DNA of 49,355 bases from Phoronis australis (lineage: Eukaryota; Phoronida; Phoronidae). The stretch is taken from contig NMRA01001022.1 of the NCBI GenBank assembly GCA_002633005.1, forward strand, positions 1-49,355. The letters are read 5' to 3'. This document shows, one piece after another, positions 31,407 to 42,802 of this stretch. The translations under genes were made by a program, and so were the position numbers. Below the pieces are notes generated by a model. It was not told the origin of the DNA. It did not search any database and worked only from the letters and a program-made list of their open reading frames with translations. Position 1 is the first letter of the stretch, and each line of letters begins with the position of its first letter.

Positions 31407-32528
31407 ATGAACGTTTCGGGAAGCGGACAACTTAGCACGCCTGTAAAGTTCTCGTCGATTACCTTTATTTCTTTGATAATTCTTACGGGAGGTGTCGGAC
31501 ACTTGGGGACAGTTGTTTTATTTCTACGCAAAAATGCCTTCAAGACTTCTACGAACAGATTGATTTTTACCATGAGTTGCATCCACGTTTTTGAGTGCGT
31601 TACCGTTTTGCCTTTCTATATCGTTTCTCTTACCGAAGTGACTTGGTTTAAAGAATCCAAGGCTTGCGTGTATACGGCGTATGTTGGGGTGCTGACTAGC
31701 GGTTGGATGGCGGTGATTCTTGTTGCAATAGCTGTCTCAAGGTATCTCAAAGTTGTTCATAACAAACTAAAAATTCACGTAAACCACGTCACTGTGGTTT
31801 CATTCACGCTGGTTTTCATCTTGCCCATCATAGTTTTGGCAGTGAGCATTGTTGATGGCTTGCCGCAGTATGACTTGACACAAATGAAATGTAAAATTGA
31901 ATCGCAGGCTTATAAGCACGTGTTTCATGTAGTCATCATTGGACCTACATTGATCGTGTTTCCATTTTGTTACTTACGGATATACTTGACCGTGCGAAAG
32001 AGTAGGGTTCGCGTTGCTAATGGCAGAGGACTTGTGTCGCTGACAAATAGAACAGCTCAGGCAGAACTCGGAAATGGCGCGAAAACCGTCAACGCAGAAC
32101 CACAGCAGGCGAACAGACTTGATGATTGTCCAACCATCTTCTCTATAAGCTTTGCTAAAGATATTGTGCAGCCAGCGTCAACGGCCACTGGTCAAGGAGA
32201 GTTGAGAGATACCAAAGATGTTTCGGCAGCTCAAGAAAACCGACCACATGAGGCCCAGTCTCCAAGAGATTCTCAGCTAACAAAAATAGTCATCATAATA
32301 TTCCTTGGTTATTTGCTTTGTTACGCGGTGCCGGGAATATTGCCAGTTTTTCTGAAGAAGTACGTTGAACATAACACGGATTTTTACGTTATGGTCAACT
32401 TATTGTTCCTTTCGTCCTCTTTAGTGAACTTCGTGATTTTCATTATCATGAATAAAACATTACGTAGAGACCTTTTAAATATATTCAAACCGAAGGAAAT
32501 GTTATACAATGGAAGGGGCATGGTTTAG
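31407..32528 (+). CDS. Rhodopsin-like (class A) G-protein-coupled receptor, intronless
   Basis: An intact 373-codon frame from ATG 31407 (the in-frame TTG two codons upstream is not used) to TAG 32528. Seven hydrophobic segments fall at about residues 17-41, 51-75, 87-112, 127-149, 170-195, 292-316 and 325-348. N2 is a glycosylation site (NVS). C87 and C162 can form the conserved TM3-ECL2 disulfide. TM3 ends SRY (111-113) in place of DRY, and TM6 has CYAVP in place of CWxP. TM7 has NFVIF in place of NPxxY, and the positions equivalent to N1.50 and D2.50 read H32 and H60. The third intracellular loop is long (about 96 residues), hydrophilic and Q/S/T-rich, followed by a short basic tail. The ligand is unknown. 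The divergence suggests an orphan receptor of a lineage-expanded family, but the intact frame says it is under constraint or young. AATAAA near 32998 is a possible poly(A) signal. Confidence 0.88.
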   Translation: MNVSGSGQLSTPVKFSSITFISLIILTGGVGHLGTVVLFLRKNAFKTSTNRLIFTMSCIHVFECVTVLPFYIVSLTEVTWFKESKACVYTAYVGVLTSGWMAVILVAIAVSRYLKVVHNKLKIHVNHVTVVSFTLVFILPIIVLAVSIVDGLPQYDLTQMKCKIESQAYKHVFHVVIIGPTLIVFPFCYLRIYLTVRKSRVRVANGRGLVSLTNRTAQAELGNGAKTVNAEPQQANRLDDCPTIFSISFAKDIVQPASTATGQGELRDTKDVSAAQENRPHEAQSPRDSQLTKIVIIIFLGYLLCYAVPGILPVFLKKYVEHNTDFYVMVNLLFLSSSLVNFVIFIIMNKTLRRDLLNIFKPKEMLYNGRGMV

Positions 32529-34540
32529 CGTTTTTGTCATACAGACTACTTGAACAAACAAATATAACTACAAGTTTTTGTCAAAAAGTAATTTATTTCT
32601 GGTCCGAGGATTTGTTGACAATGATTCAACGACGCAAGCTCCTTATTGTCTTCAAAAAGGTAGTTGCAAGCAGCTTTAAAGTGGCGCAGACAGATGAACA
32701 ATTGCTCCTTCCGTCGCACTCTACATTCTTTCCAGTTTCGGTGCTAGCTTGTTTGATATCGGTAAAGAACAGTGGGTGAGTCATCGTTCCTTAAAAAAAT
32801 AGGTAAAAGCCGTTTCTCTGACTGACTTTAAAAATCATTTAAATGTCGTCAGTCAACACTTTTCTCATGGAGTACAGCGTGCTAGAGTCGGGATGTAGAC
32901 CAAAGCCAGAATGTTAATTTGACCAAATTGGACTGTGAATCTAGCTTCGCATTGACAGCAACGGAAATGAAACATTACTTGCAGCATGAATGTGATATAA
33001 ATAAAACTATTGTAAATGAAACCACTTCATTAATTCAACAAAAAATTACTCACAAAGTCGAGAGAAAGTTTTTGTTCACCTTTGTGAACTCGACTCAGTT
33101 TCATCAAATGCACTGTGTGATGAAAGGTAAGTTTAAAAATAGTTCATTTTCAATCTTTAACACTGGGCACTTTTAAATCCCGAAAGAGCAAATATTCCAC
33201 GTTCACACTTATAGAGATGTAGCAGAGATTCGATCACGTTCACCATTTTTTTAAACTGTTTCGTTTTTGCTTTGAACAAGGATTTCTTGAAATCTCATTG
33301 AACTGCGGGAGACGTCGTGCTTGACAGTTGACATTTACAGTCTCTAAACGGAAGCTGGGGGCAGTTTTCAATTCAGTTTATCCACAATTTCTAAAATGCG
33401 ATTGCAAAATCATTTGTTTCATAAATATAAGTATAAAACAATAGATAACATTACTGTCCAGAAATGTAATTAGCATTAGCCTATACACGAGCAGCACCTA
33501 TGCAGAATTCAATCACGGAGGTAAAATAATGAAGTTAAGTGAAACACATCTGCGATTTCTTTTCGCACAAACTACTGCAAATCTGAGAACGGCATGTGAA
33601 TTCGTATAGGTATGTCCTCTCAGCAATTGTGAAAATTTTGCTGGGATTACGTTCCCACTGAAATTTGCGTCGATTAAAATTGTTTGATATTTTTCTACCA
33701 CATGATTATCCTGATTTCTTGATAATTACAACAGTACTAGCCCCAACAACCATTTGGAATACTCTACTAAATCAAGTAAAGGTACGGCAAGCAAACACAA
33801 GTCTCAAAAAGAAACCTGCTGTGTATTTGTAAATCCGAGTCTGGTGAATGCAAAGAATTTGACGCCGATAAATGAAAATAGTTCATGAATTGCCAATAGA
33901 TACATCATTACTTTAAACAAAACTTTTCTCTTGCGCAGTGTAGACCAATCTTTGTCAACAGGAGGTATCTGAGAATAATAAGCTTAGGGTATAGTGTTTC
34001 GTGAAGTTGAAGAACAGTATGTATGAATGCTGCTGAGGTCTTGGGAACTAAATTGCTGTTAACGAAAACTATTTTAATAGCTCGTATGACTAGAAAGAGC
34101 TATTTTAATGAGAACGCTCATGCGCGTCGCGAGGCACGACTGCTAACACAACTGGGTTTGGAAAGTATCATCGGATATGCAGAAGTTTAGCACATCCGGA
34201 AGTTGGTTAACATAATTCTAACGAGAACAATCAAAGCGTTCTTGTCCCCACTCAGACCTTATCGACAACGCCTTGTATTTAGTCAAATATCTAAAAACTG
34301 TGGAGTTTAGCTCGGTAAAATATATATTTTCTAAAAGCAGAAAGCCTGCAGAATTTGATTTCTAATTCTACCAATCTGAGATTAATGTCGACACTCGACC
34401 ATGTCTTATTAGTAATGTAGTTCCATTCTTAACAAAACGAGAGTAACAGTGACATGAACACAATTCCTTCGATACAAATGTTCAAACAATTTTCATTTCG
34501 CGGTCGTTTATGCAACTTTTGTATGAACCCTTAAGCAAAA
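32529..34540. other. Gene-free interval downstream of the GPCR
   Basis: It contains the presumed GPCR 3' UTR. Frames at 32534-32779 and 32919-33176 have no domain. Nothing else is recognised. Confidence 0.45.
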
Positions 34541-35062
34541 GTGGAATTTTTTAAAGACAGTTTTTTAACATCAATTGGGAGAACAATGCCCAACCTTAAA
34601 GTTTGTGATTTTCAACTGAGCGAATCTTCGAAATTAGTTTCTGAAATATGTCGATTTCCAGGTTCCGACATAGCACTAACAATTATGTTAGACGTAAAGT
34701 CGTCTTCACGACACAGCTGCATTTCTGGATACATTATCAAATCAGGGTTGACCAACGTATTTATTCACAAGTTTTCTGTAAAATCAGGTAATTATGCGTC
34801 TTTACTCAACTATTACACAGACGACGAAATTAAAGAAATGTATATTATCCATTTTAATCTACCCATAAACCTTCATTTAATGTTTAAATACTTTTTCATC
34901 CACAAAATAATTTATACAAACGAAATGTTAAAAAGATTTGGTATTTTACACACAGACCAATGTCCCTATTGCGGCGAGGTTCAGACTTTTCAGCATATGT
35001 TTCACGGCTGCTTCTGTGTTAAGAAATTCTGGAATTCTTTATCAAATAAAGGCAGAAAATTC
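34541..35062 (+). mobile_element. LINE fragment E, ORF2 C-terminal region
   Basis: A 174-codon frame encodes the post-RT part of an ORF2-like protein, with a zinc-knuckle segment CPYCGEVQTFQHMFHGC followed by FCVKKFWNSL. It is more diverged from fragments A-D than they are from each other, so it may be another LINE lineage. There is no RT. The frame runs on for about 16 codons into the adjoining tRNA-like sequence, which marks the right break. Confidence 0.7.
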
Positions 35063-35063
35063 A

Positions 35064-35140
35064 GGACATACCCACTGGGAATCGAACCACAGGTCTTTAG
35101 ATTGCGGGTGTAGTGCTCTTACCACTGAACTACAGAACCA
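35064..35140 (-). repeat. tRNA-like sequence (SINE head or tRNA pseudogene)
   Basis: On the minus strand, A box TAGTTCAGTGG and B box GGTTCGATTCC are both close to consensus. The D stem (GTTC/GAGC) and T stem (CTGTG/CCCAG, one mismatch) can form, but neither the acceptor nor the anticodon stem pairs, so it is not a functional tRNA gene. It directly abuts the LINE frame. A partial duplication of CACTGAACTAC lies at its 5' end (35123-35146). It is a different family from the SINEs at 0.7-5.9 kb. Confidence 0.65.
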
Positions 35141-35162
35141 CTGAACTACTGAGGTGCGGATA

Positions 35163-37251
35163 TCTCCGCAATTACTGTTTACAGTCAACCATTATGTCAT
35201 ACATCTCATGAGCGGCGTTTCGCCTTTTTCGCACGGGATTTGGACAATTATATATACAATCAGCAAATTACCAGTATGTGTTATTTAGCAATCTATGTGA
35301 AATGTTCAATACCATGTGCACTCATGCTCAACGTTATATATATTTATCGTAAGCTATTTTGCCCGTGGTACGCCACGATCTATATTGCAGAGTAAAACAA
35401 GAGGAGGGTTGCGAATAATGTCATTTATTATGACGTAAATAGATAAAACTAAATAAGACTCTGCAAGATGGGCATGGACAAAACGCCCACCGGCGCGTAC
35501 AATGAATAGCCCTGAAAGGGGGAACCAAAACAAAAGAACTGCCTGAAGGGCTTAAAGGAAAAGTACAGAACATATTAAACACAAAACTTGAAAACACCTA
35601 ACAGGAAGTGTATATGAGAAAAGAGAAAAGTGGAACCGACACTCGGTATGGGAGGTGGGGAAAAATGCAGAGAACGAATCCAGGTCTTGTAGACGACGAG
35701 GTAGGTGGGTGAATGAGAGAGACCACGTTGAACTGAACAAAGGAAATATGGGCGACCAATCAGGTGTCGCATAGAGAAATGTATGAATACAAAAGTAGGC
35801 CCTTGAGGCTATAAATAGAGATGAGTAATGCAAAATAAACCCTAAGGGTTGATATCAAAATAAGGAGACAAATGTCAAAATAATGATTTTAAATGCATTT
35901 AACAAGTTAAATTTAATACATCATCGAGAGATGGGTCTCAACCTTGTTTAATACGTTCAAATGTATACTTTTTAACGCAGTGAACCTCATTGTTTTTAAT
36001 GCCTCTGATAAGACTTCAAAACAGCAGAGGGTTTTGCAGGCATCTCTTTAAAATGATTCAAAAAATTATATCGTGCTATTTTTTAACCACGTGTACGTTG
36101 TATTCTACGAAAACTGACCTTTTCTCAAATATCCACCCACGTAAATGTAAACATAAGTTAATTTAATTAAACCGAGTAAATGTGAGTGTGAATGAGTGTA
36201 TGAAAGTCTTCCCCCTTCCCGTTTCCCTCCCCCTTTTATAGTAGTCTTCGCCCAATAATTAGGAGTTATTTTCCAGATATTTATTTGTTCTATTTGTATG
36301 ACAAATGTACTCTAGTATGTTGTAAAGATATGTAGCTGGAGCCACCCAACCCAGCCGTGTATACTAATCACTAATGATATGCTTTGTGGGTAAACAAACG
36401 TATTGAAAAAAGGGTTGACCAATAACTTTCGAGCATTTCAATTTTGCAGGTGTAAATTAAGTGCTGCTGTTTACTGGTGAAAAATTCTAACAATTGGGAA
36501 TAATGCTGTGCAGTAGACACTTCGTAGTTTTTAATAATCTTGGAGAGCCTCAGCAAAATGTGCATCCCATTCCAGACGATGGTTTATATTAGATAAAACG
36601 TTATTTTAGCACCACTTTAGGTAGTTCAGATGGTCATAGTTGCATACGTTCTTAAATAACGTTGTACCTCTTTTTACTGCCATAATGCACCATTTTTGTT
36701 CTCTCCGAGCAAATTTTTTTTTTCTTTAAAGCGTCTTCTCCCCTCTTGAGCTGCAGAGATGCTGCTACACACTATGGCGAATAACGTCGATAAAGAAATT
36801 ATTGTTCATATACTGCGTACACACAGAGCCAAATGTCCAAACTCGGACTCGAAACGTGGAGACTTTCAGGAAGCAACAGGGACTGATCACGTGGGACCAG
36901 TGATTCACATCGTCACGTAGCTGTACCCGAGAGAGTTCAGTAGCTGTCTCGCGGCTAGGAAACTATAGTCACAATCACGTGTTCTCATTTAAAATACATT
37001 GCAATATCGCGCGTACTTTCTCTTACTTTGTACATAACGTAGAATTGCCGTGAGGACTTGACAGGGACTTCAGGGGTCTCACGCACCACTTATTTATCCA
37101 CATTATGTAGAAAACGCTTTGCCCAGTCACACATTGTGTGTCACAAAAGATATAAGCATACCTGCAGCTGACGCAGCAAGTAGAACAGTGCTACTCTCGT
37201 TTATCACATTGGTGTAGACTAACAGTTGAACTGTGGTTTTCTGTTAACCCC
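35163..37251. other. Gene-free interval including a purine-rich block
   Basis: No exon is supported. Positions about 35395-35880 form an A/G-rich block on the plus strand with recurrent quasi-palindromes GCCCTGAAAGGG, GCCTGAAGGGC, GCCCTTGAGGC and CCCTAAGGG. It resembles in style, though not in sequence, the AAGGTG-motif region at 26.0-26.3 kb. The remainder is AT-rich without features. Confidence 0.4.
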
Positions 37252-37293
37252 AGACCGTCCGGAGTTGAACCTTATACCAACTCCGGACGGTCT
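37252..37293. repeat. Perfect 16 bp inverted repeat (hairpin)
   Basis: AGACCGTCCGGAGTTG at 37252-37267 is exactly inverted as CAACTCCGGACGGTCT at 37278-37293 with a 10 nt loop. The arms are GC-rich in AT-rich surroundings, so a stable cruciform or RNA stem is possible. No gene adjoins it. Confidence 0.85.
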
Positions 37294-38389
37294 CTCACGA
37301 CGATTTAGCGTTATGTTCGTAGCGGGAATAGTTTGACTTCGTGAAAATACACCATGGTAAATTGTGATTACAAACGTTTGAGCAATACTTTTAATCACAT
37401 TATCGACCTTCCTGATTATCAAGCATTCGAAAATATATGGTTTTACATATTGACATTGAACATTTAAAACATATTAAAAGAAACGTGGCCCTGTGTAACA
37501 AAGGTAGGTAGTGATCTGAAATAACTTTTATCAAACAGCTATAAGACAAGGCCTTTTCAGCCCTTCTAGGTATGCGTCCCGCACAACATTCTAAAACAGA
37601 AATTTCATAGACGTCCTGCTAACAAAAATCCTCGAATTACAGCCAAGTGTCTTTACCCGGCAGTGGATATTCCTAGAGCAATTCGATTGGAATAACGGCC
37701 ATGCATAAAACAACCTCATTAAAATTGAAACCTTCACTGTCACAAAGTGCTTATCATAATAACTGTTACAACGATAAGCTTACATTTCCGTTACCAACTA
37801 TAACATCCAAACGATCAGTGAGCCAAGAAAATGTTTCAGAGTTTATTGTGGTTAGCCAACCATACAATCGCGCATAATTGTCCGAAACATCAATCGATTT
37901 GGCAAAATGAACTAGCACACTATGATGTTTGATAGCATGACGGAAATTTCCCAAACAAATCACTCAATCCTCATCGATTTATAACATGATTAGCTTATAA
38001 AGTAAAAGTTGTCATAAACCAGAAAATCAGATGCCTTGCTGGCGAAGAAAACAACCTTGATGTGTGAGGATATTACAAGACAACATAATATCAAAACTAA
38101 AGGCACACATTGCGCGCTTCTTTCCGAAAATGGCAGAAATCTTTGTTTACGATTACCAACACATGGGGTTTGAGCTTTTTATTCCGTTGAATATATACCC
38201 TGTTGCAAGCACTATTATAAAACCATACATCTGACATGGTTAGTTTTGTACAAACAAATCTCTGTCTTTTCCAATATTGTTTTCGTAATAACGACTTTCA
38301 AAAGAAATAGTATTATTGTAATTCTTTGGCACAAAGTACCGATATTTTTGTCGTTATCGTTGCATATGTGTAATTCACAGTTGTCTCTA
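37294..38389. other. Gene-free interval
   Basis: No supported feature. Confidence 0.4.
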
Positions 38390-39635
38390 ATTACTCTGTT
38401 CCTGGGTTTTCTTCAATTTTATTCTTTTTATTACTCTGCACGTTCAAGCGCAGAGTTTTACTGTTCTACGTATTTTATCTTCTTATTCTTCTTATTCTTA
38501 TTCTTATTCTTATTCTTCTTATTCTTCCTTCTTTTTCAAATTGTTATTAGTCTTACATCGATTTATTGGCAACAATCATATTCATTGTGATTGATACCAC
38601 GATGAAGGGATTTTTATTAGTTATAATGTTTTGACCAAAAATGCACCGGAATGACCCGAAACAGGTCAAGGAGTGCATTTTTACAAAATGCTTCTTATTC
38701 TACAGGTTTCGAATTTTGGTAACAGGTAGACAGGCAGTAGAGAAGTGCATCCGAAATTTGCGTGGAATTTAAATCGGATAAAGGTAACCGAGTTTCTGGG
38801 TCAAAGGTCGTTAAGTGCAAAACCGACTTTTGAGCTAGAGCTTACATAATCGCGTACATACTTTTCATTCGTAAAGGAAATTCAGTCACAAACTTTGGGG
38901 GTCATTAGGTGCACAGTCAACAAGACAATTCAAAAAAATACTTTTTTAAGTAATCGAATCATCCAATCAGGAAAAACAGGTCAAAGGTCATTGGGTGCAA
39001 ACTAAAATTTTGAGCTCGCCATTTCAAATTCACAAGTCTGATTGGTACATCTAATTCAATTCGTAATACAAAGTTTCAGGTCATTCAGTGCAACCATGGG
39101 GTCATTAGGTGTAGTTTTCTTCTGAAAATTTGATTTTTCATTCACCAAGTATTCTGATGTGTCGACCGTTAGACAATTGTGATTCTTAGTATTAAACACA
39201 CTTTTACGGGCTTTGCAATAATTCTCCTAAAGATGCTTATAATGCACCGGATCGGGTCAATTAGTGCAAAGGTCATTTAACGTTCAAAATGTTATAACTC
39301 CTGCATTTTCCAAGGAATTCTTTTCAATTTCAGCACACTGGTGTAAACCAACATTCCAATCGAATACCCTACTTTTACTAAGAAATAGGCCCATCCAAGC
39401 ATAAGAAATAGGTCAAAGGTCATTGAGTGCAAACTAAAATTTTGAGCTAGAGACTTCAAAATTACACATCTGTTTACTAAATGCGATTCAGTTTGAATTC
39501 TAAATTTGCAGGTCATTTGGTGCGAATTAATTTTCATATTGGAAAGGGGTTGCAGTCAGTAACTTCCCATAACAATTCCAGTAATACGCACGCGCATAGC
39601 CCATTATTGTCACGCCGTGACAATAATCTTTCTAG
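38390..39635 (+). mobile_element. Helitron-like repeat unit 1
   Basis: The unit ends with a perfect 12 bp hairpin (ATTATTGTCACG, 1 nt, CGTGACAATAAT; 39603-39627), four bases, then CTAG at 39632-39635. A hairpin just upstream of a terminal CTRR is the 3' signature of Helitrons. Its left part has a degenerate palindrome ACTCTGCACG-n-GCGCAGAGT (38435-38459) and a TTATTC microsatellite (38468-38530). The interior carries one pair of about 430 bp subunits, A (near 39000) and B (near 39428), dominated by AGGTCA words such as GGTCATTAGGTGCA. There is no Rep/helicase coding. The 5' limit is uncertain. Confidence 0.6.
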
Positions 39636-42363
39636 TTACTCTGCGCGTGCAAGCGCAGAGGGCTGTTGTTCCTGGATTACTCCGCGCGTGCAAGCGCAGA
39701 GTACTGTTGTTCCTGGGTTTTCTTATTCTTATTCTTCTTATTCTTCTTATTTTTCTTCCGACCAACTTTGATACCTAATAACTCCAAAATGGTTGCAGGT
39801 ATGTTCTTCAAATTTAACACATGATTTTAGGCAGTAGATAAATTTTGATTCATTATATAATCATATTCCATAATTCACCGGAAGAGGTAATTTGGTGCAA
39901 AGGTCATGTAATTTTCAAAATGCAACTTCTTCATTTTTAGAACTATTCTTTTCAAATTCGGTGCAAAGGTATAAGTCAATGAGGCAATTTAAAAAATTAC
40001 TTTTCTAAGTAATCGGGTCATCCAATCAGGTCAAAGGTCATTAGGTGCAAACTAAAATTTTGAGCTAGACACATCAAATTCACAGGTCTGATTGGCACAG
40101 GTAATTCAATAAGGAATCCAAAGTTTCAGGTCATTTAGTGCAAACATGAGGTCATTAGGTGCATTTTTCTTATGAAAATTTGACCTTTTCAATCAGCAAG
40201 TACTCTGATGTGTCAACCGTTAGACAACTGTGATTCTCAGCATTAAACACATTTGTCATGGGTTTTGCAATAATTCTCCTAAAGACGCTTATAATGCACC
40301 GGATAGGGTGAATTAGTTAAAGGCCATGTAACGTTCAAAATGTTATATCTCTTACGTTTTTCAAGGAATTCTTTTCAATTTCATCACACTGCTGTAAGTC
40401 AACATGCCAATTGGATACCATACTTTACTTCGCAACAGACCTAACCAATCAGAAAAAATAAGTCAAAGGTCATTGAATGCAAACTAAAATTTCGAGCTAG
40501 AGACTTCAAAATTACATATCTGTTTAGTAAAAGCGATTGAGTATGAATTCTAAATTTTCAGGTCATTTGGTGCACCCATGGGGTCATTAGGTGCATTTGT
40601 CTTCTGAAAGTGTGACCAATTCTTTCATCTTGTATTCTTAAGTGCTTTAAGTAAGACATCTGTGATCCGTAGCATTAACCACACTTTTAATCGAGTTTAC
40701 ACTTATTCCTTCATAGGGGTTCATTATGCCCCAGAAGGGGTCAATTAGTGCAAAGGTCAACATGTAATTTCTCCTACAGAGTCAACATGACAATTTAAAA
40801 AATTACTTTTCTAAGCAATCGGGTCATCCAATCAGGTGAATTAGGTCAAAGGTCATTAGGTGCAAACTAAAATTTTGAGCTAGACTCATCAAATTGACAG
40901 GTCTGATTGCCACAGGTGAATCAAATAGGAATCCAAAGTTTCAGGTCATTTAGTGCAAACATGGGGTCAGTAGGTGCATTTTTCTTCTGAAAATTTGACC
41001 TTTTCAATCAGCAAGTATTCTGATGTGTCAACCGTTAGACAACTGTGATTCTCAGCGTTAAACACATTTTCCATGGGCTTTGCAATAATTCTCCTAAAGA
41101 TGCTTAAAAAAACGGATAAGGTCAATTAGTGCAAAGGTCATGTAACGTTCAAAATGTTATATGTCTTACGTTTTTCAAGGAAATCTTTTCAATTTCAGCA
41201 CACTGGTGTAAGTCAACATGCCAATTGAATACCCTACTTTACTTTGCAATAGGTCTAACCAATAACAAAATATAGGTCAAAGGTCATTGAGTGCAAACTA
41301 AAATTTTGAGCTAGAGACTTCAGAATTGCGTATCTGTTTACTAAGTGCGATTGTGTTTCAATTCTAAATTTTCAGGTCATTTGGTGCACCCATGGGGTCA
41401 TTAGGTGCATTTCTCTTCTGAAAGTTTGACCACTTCATTCATCTTGTATTCTGAAGTGCTTAAAGTAAAACATCTGTGATTATTAGCATTAACCACACTT
41501 TTAATCGAGTTAACAATTACTCCCTCATCGGGGCTCATAATGCACCGGAAGAGGTCAATTAGTGAAAAGGTCATCAAAAATTAATATGTAATTTCTCATA
41601 CAATTTTAAAGAATTCCTTTTCATATTGGTAAACGGGTTGCTGTCAGTAACTTCCCATAATAATTCCAGTAATACGCACGCGCAGAGTCCGTTACTGCCA
41701 CGCCGTGACAATAATCTGTCTAGTCTTTTTATTCTTCTTCCGACCAACTTTGAGGCTTAATAACTCCAAATTGGGTATAGGTACGGTCTTTAAATTCAGC
41801 GTATGATTTTCGACAGTATATAAAGTTTGATTCGTTATATATTCATAATCCATATTGCACCGGAAAAGGTCATTTGGTGCAAAGGTCATGTAATTTTCAA
41901 AATGCTACTCCTTCATTTTTTAAGCTATTCATTAGGTGCAAACTAAAAATTTGAGCTAGACATTTCAAATTGACAGGTCTGATTGGCACAGGTAATTTAA
42001 TTTGGAATCCAAAGTTTCAGGTCATTTAGTGCAAACATGGGATCATTAGGTGCATTTTTCTTCTGAAATTTTGACCTTTTCAATCAGTAAGTATTCTGAT
42101 ATGTCAACCGTTAGACAACTGTGATTCTCTGCATTAAACACATTTTTATGGGCTTTGCAATAATTCTCCTAAAGACGCGTGTAATGCACCGGATAGGGTC
42201 AATTATTGCAAAGGTCATGTAATGTTCAAAATGTTATATCTCTTACGCTTTTCAAGGAATTCTTTTCAATTTCAGCGCACTGGTGTAAGTCAACATGCCA
42301 ATTGAATACCCTACTTTACTTCGCAACAGGCCTAACCAATCAGAAAAAATAGGTCAAAGGTCA
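38798..42363 (+). promoter_or_regulatory. Array of DR1-type nuclear-receptor elements inside the Helitron-like repeats
   Basis: The perfect direct repeat AGGTCAAAGGTCA (two AGGTCA half sites, 1 bp spacer) occurs at 38978, 39410, 40028, 40843, 41274 and 42351. Near-perfect forms occur at 38798 (GGGTCAAAGGTCG) and 40460 (AAGTCAAAGGTCA). DR1 is the classical binding site of HNF4, RXR, COUP-TF and PPAR-RXR. Many extra AGGTCA and GGGTCA half sites lie between. The motifs are seen directly; that any receptor binds them or that they act on the downstream GH9 gene is inference. Confidence 0.45.
39636..41723 (+). mobile_element. Helitron-like repeat unit 2, with internal duplication
   Basis: It opens with two tandem 41 bp blocks containing the palindrome ACTCTGCGCG-n-CGCAGAG (39638-39718), then a TTATTC-rich stretch and the shared CCGACCAACTTTGA block. 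It carries subunits A, B, A, B (near 40047, 40478, 40862, 41292), an internal tandem duplication of about 815 bp relative to units 1 and 3. It ends with the same hairpin (one arm decayed) and CTAG at 41720-41723. Confidence 0.6.
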
Positions 42364-42802
42364 TTGAGTGCAAACTAAAATTTTGAGCTAGAGACTTCAA
42401 AATTACATATCTGTTAGGTAATTGCGATGGAGTTTGAATTCTAAATTTTCAGGTCATTTGGTGCACTCATGGGGTCATTAGATGCATTTTTCTTTTGAAT
42501 GATTGACCAATTCATTCATCTTGTATTCTGAAGTGCTTAAAGTAAAACATGTGTGATTCTTAGCATTAACCAGACTTTTAATCGAGTTTACAATTATTCC
42601 CTCATCCGGGCTCATAATGCACTGAAAGAGGTCAATTAGTGGAATGGTCATCAAAATATTAACATGTCATTTTTTCTACAACTTTAAAGAATTCCTTTTC
42701 ATATTGGTAAACGGGTTGCTGTCAGTAACTTCCCATAATAAATTGCAGTAATACGCAAGCGCAGAGTCCATTATTGTGACGCCGTGACAATAATGTTTCT
42801 AG
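41724..42802 (+). mobile_element. Helitron-like repeat unit 3
   Basis: The unit begins TCTTTTTATTCTTCTTCC immediately after the CTAG of unit 2, a head-to-tail CTAG-TC junction as expected for Helitrons (5' TC, 3' CTRR). It carries one A subunit (near 41938, lacking its first part) and one B subunit (near 42370). It ends with the hairpin and CTAG at 42799-42802, about 620 bp upstream of the GH9 start codon. Confidence 0.6.

Noticed and set aside
35064-35140. Functional tRNA gene
   Set aside because: A and B boxes are good, but acceptor and anticodon stems do not pair; better read as SINE head or pseudogene.
38246-38590. 114-codon hydrophobic ORF, possible membrane protein
   Set aside because: The hydrophobic run LFLFLFFLF is translation of the TTATTC microsatellite.
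38390-42802. Regularly spaced repeats that could suggest a CRISPR array
   Set aside because: Repeat units are hundreds of bases, diverged, with homologous rather than unique spacers, and the genome is animal.
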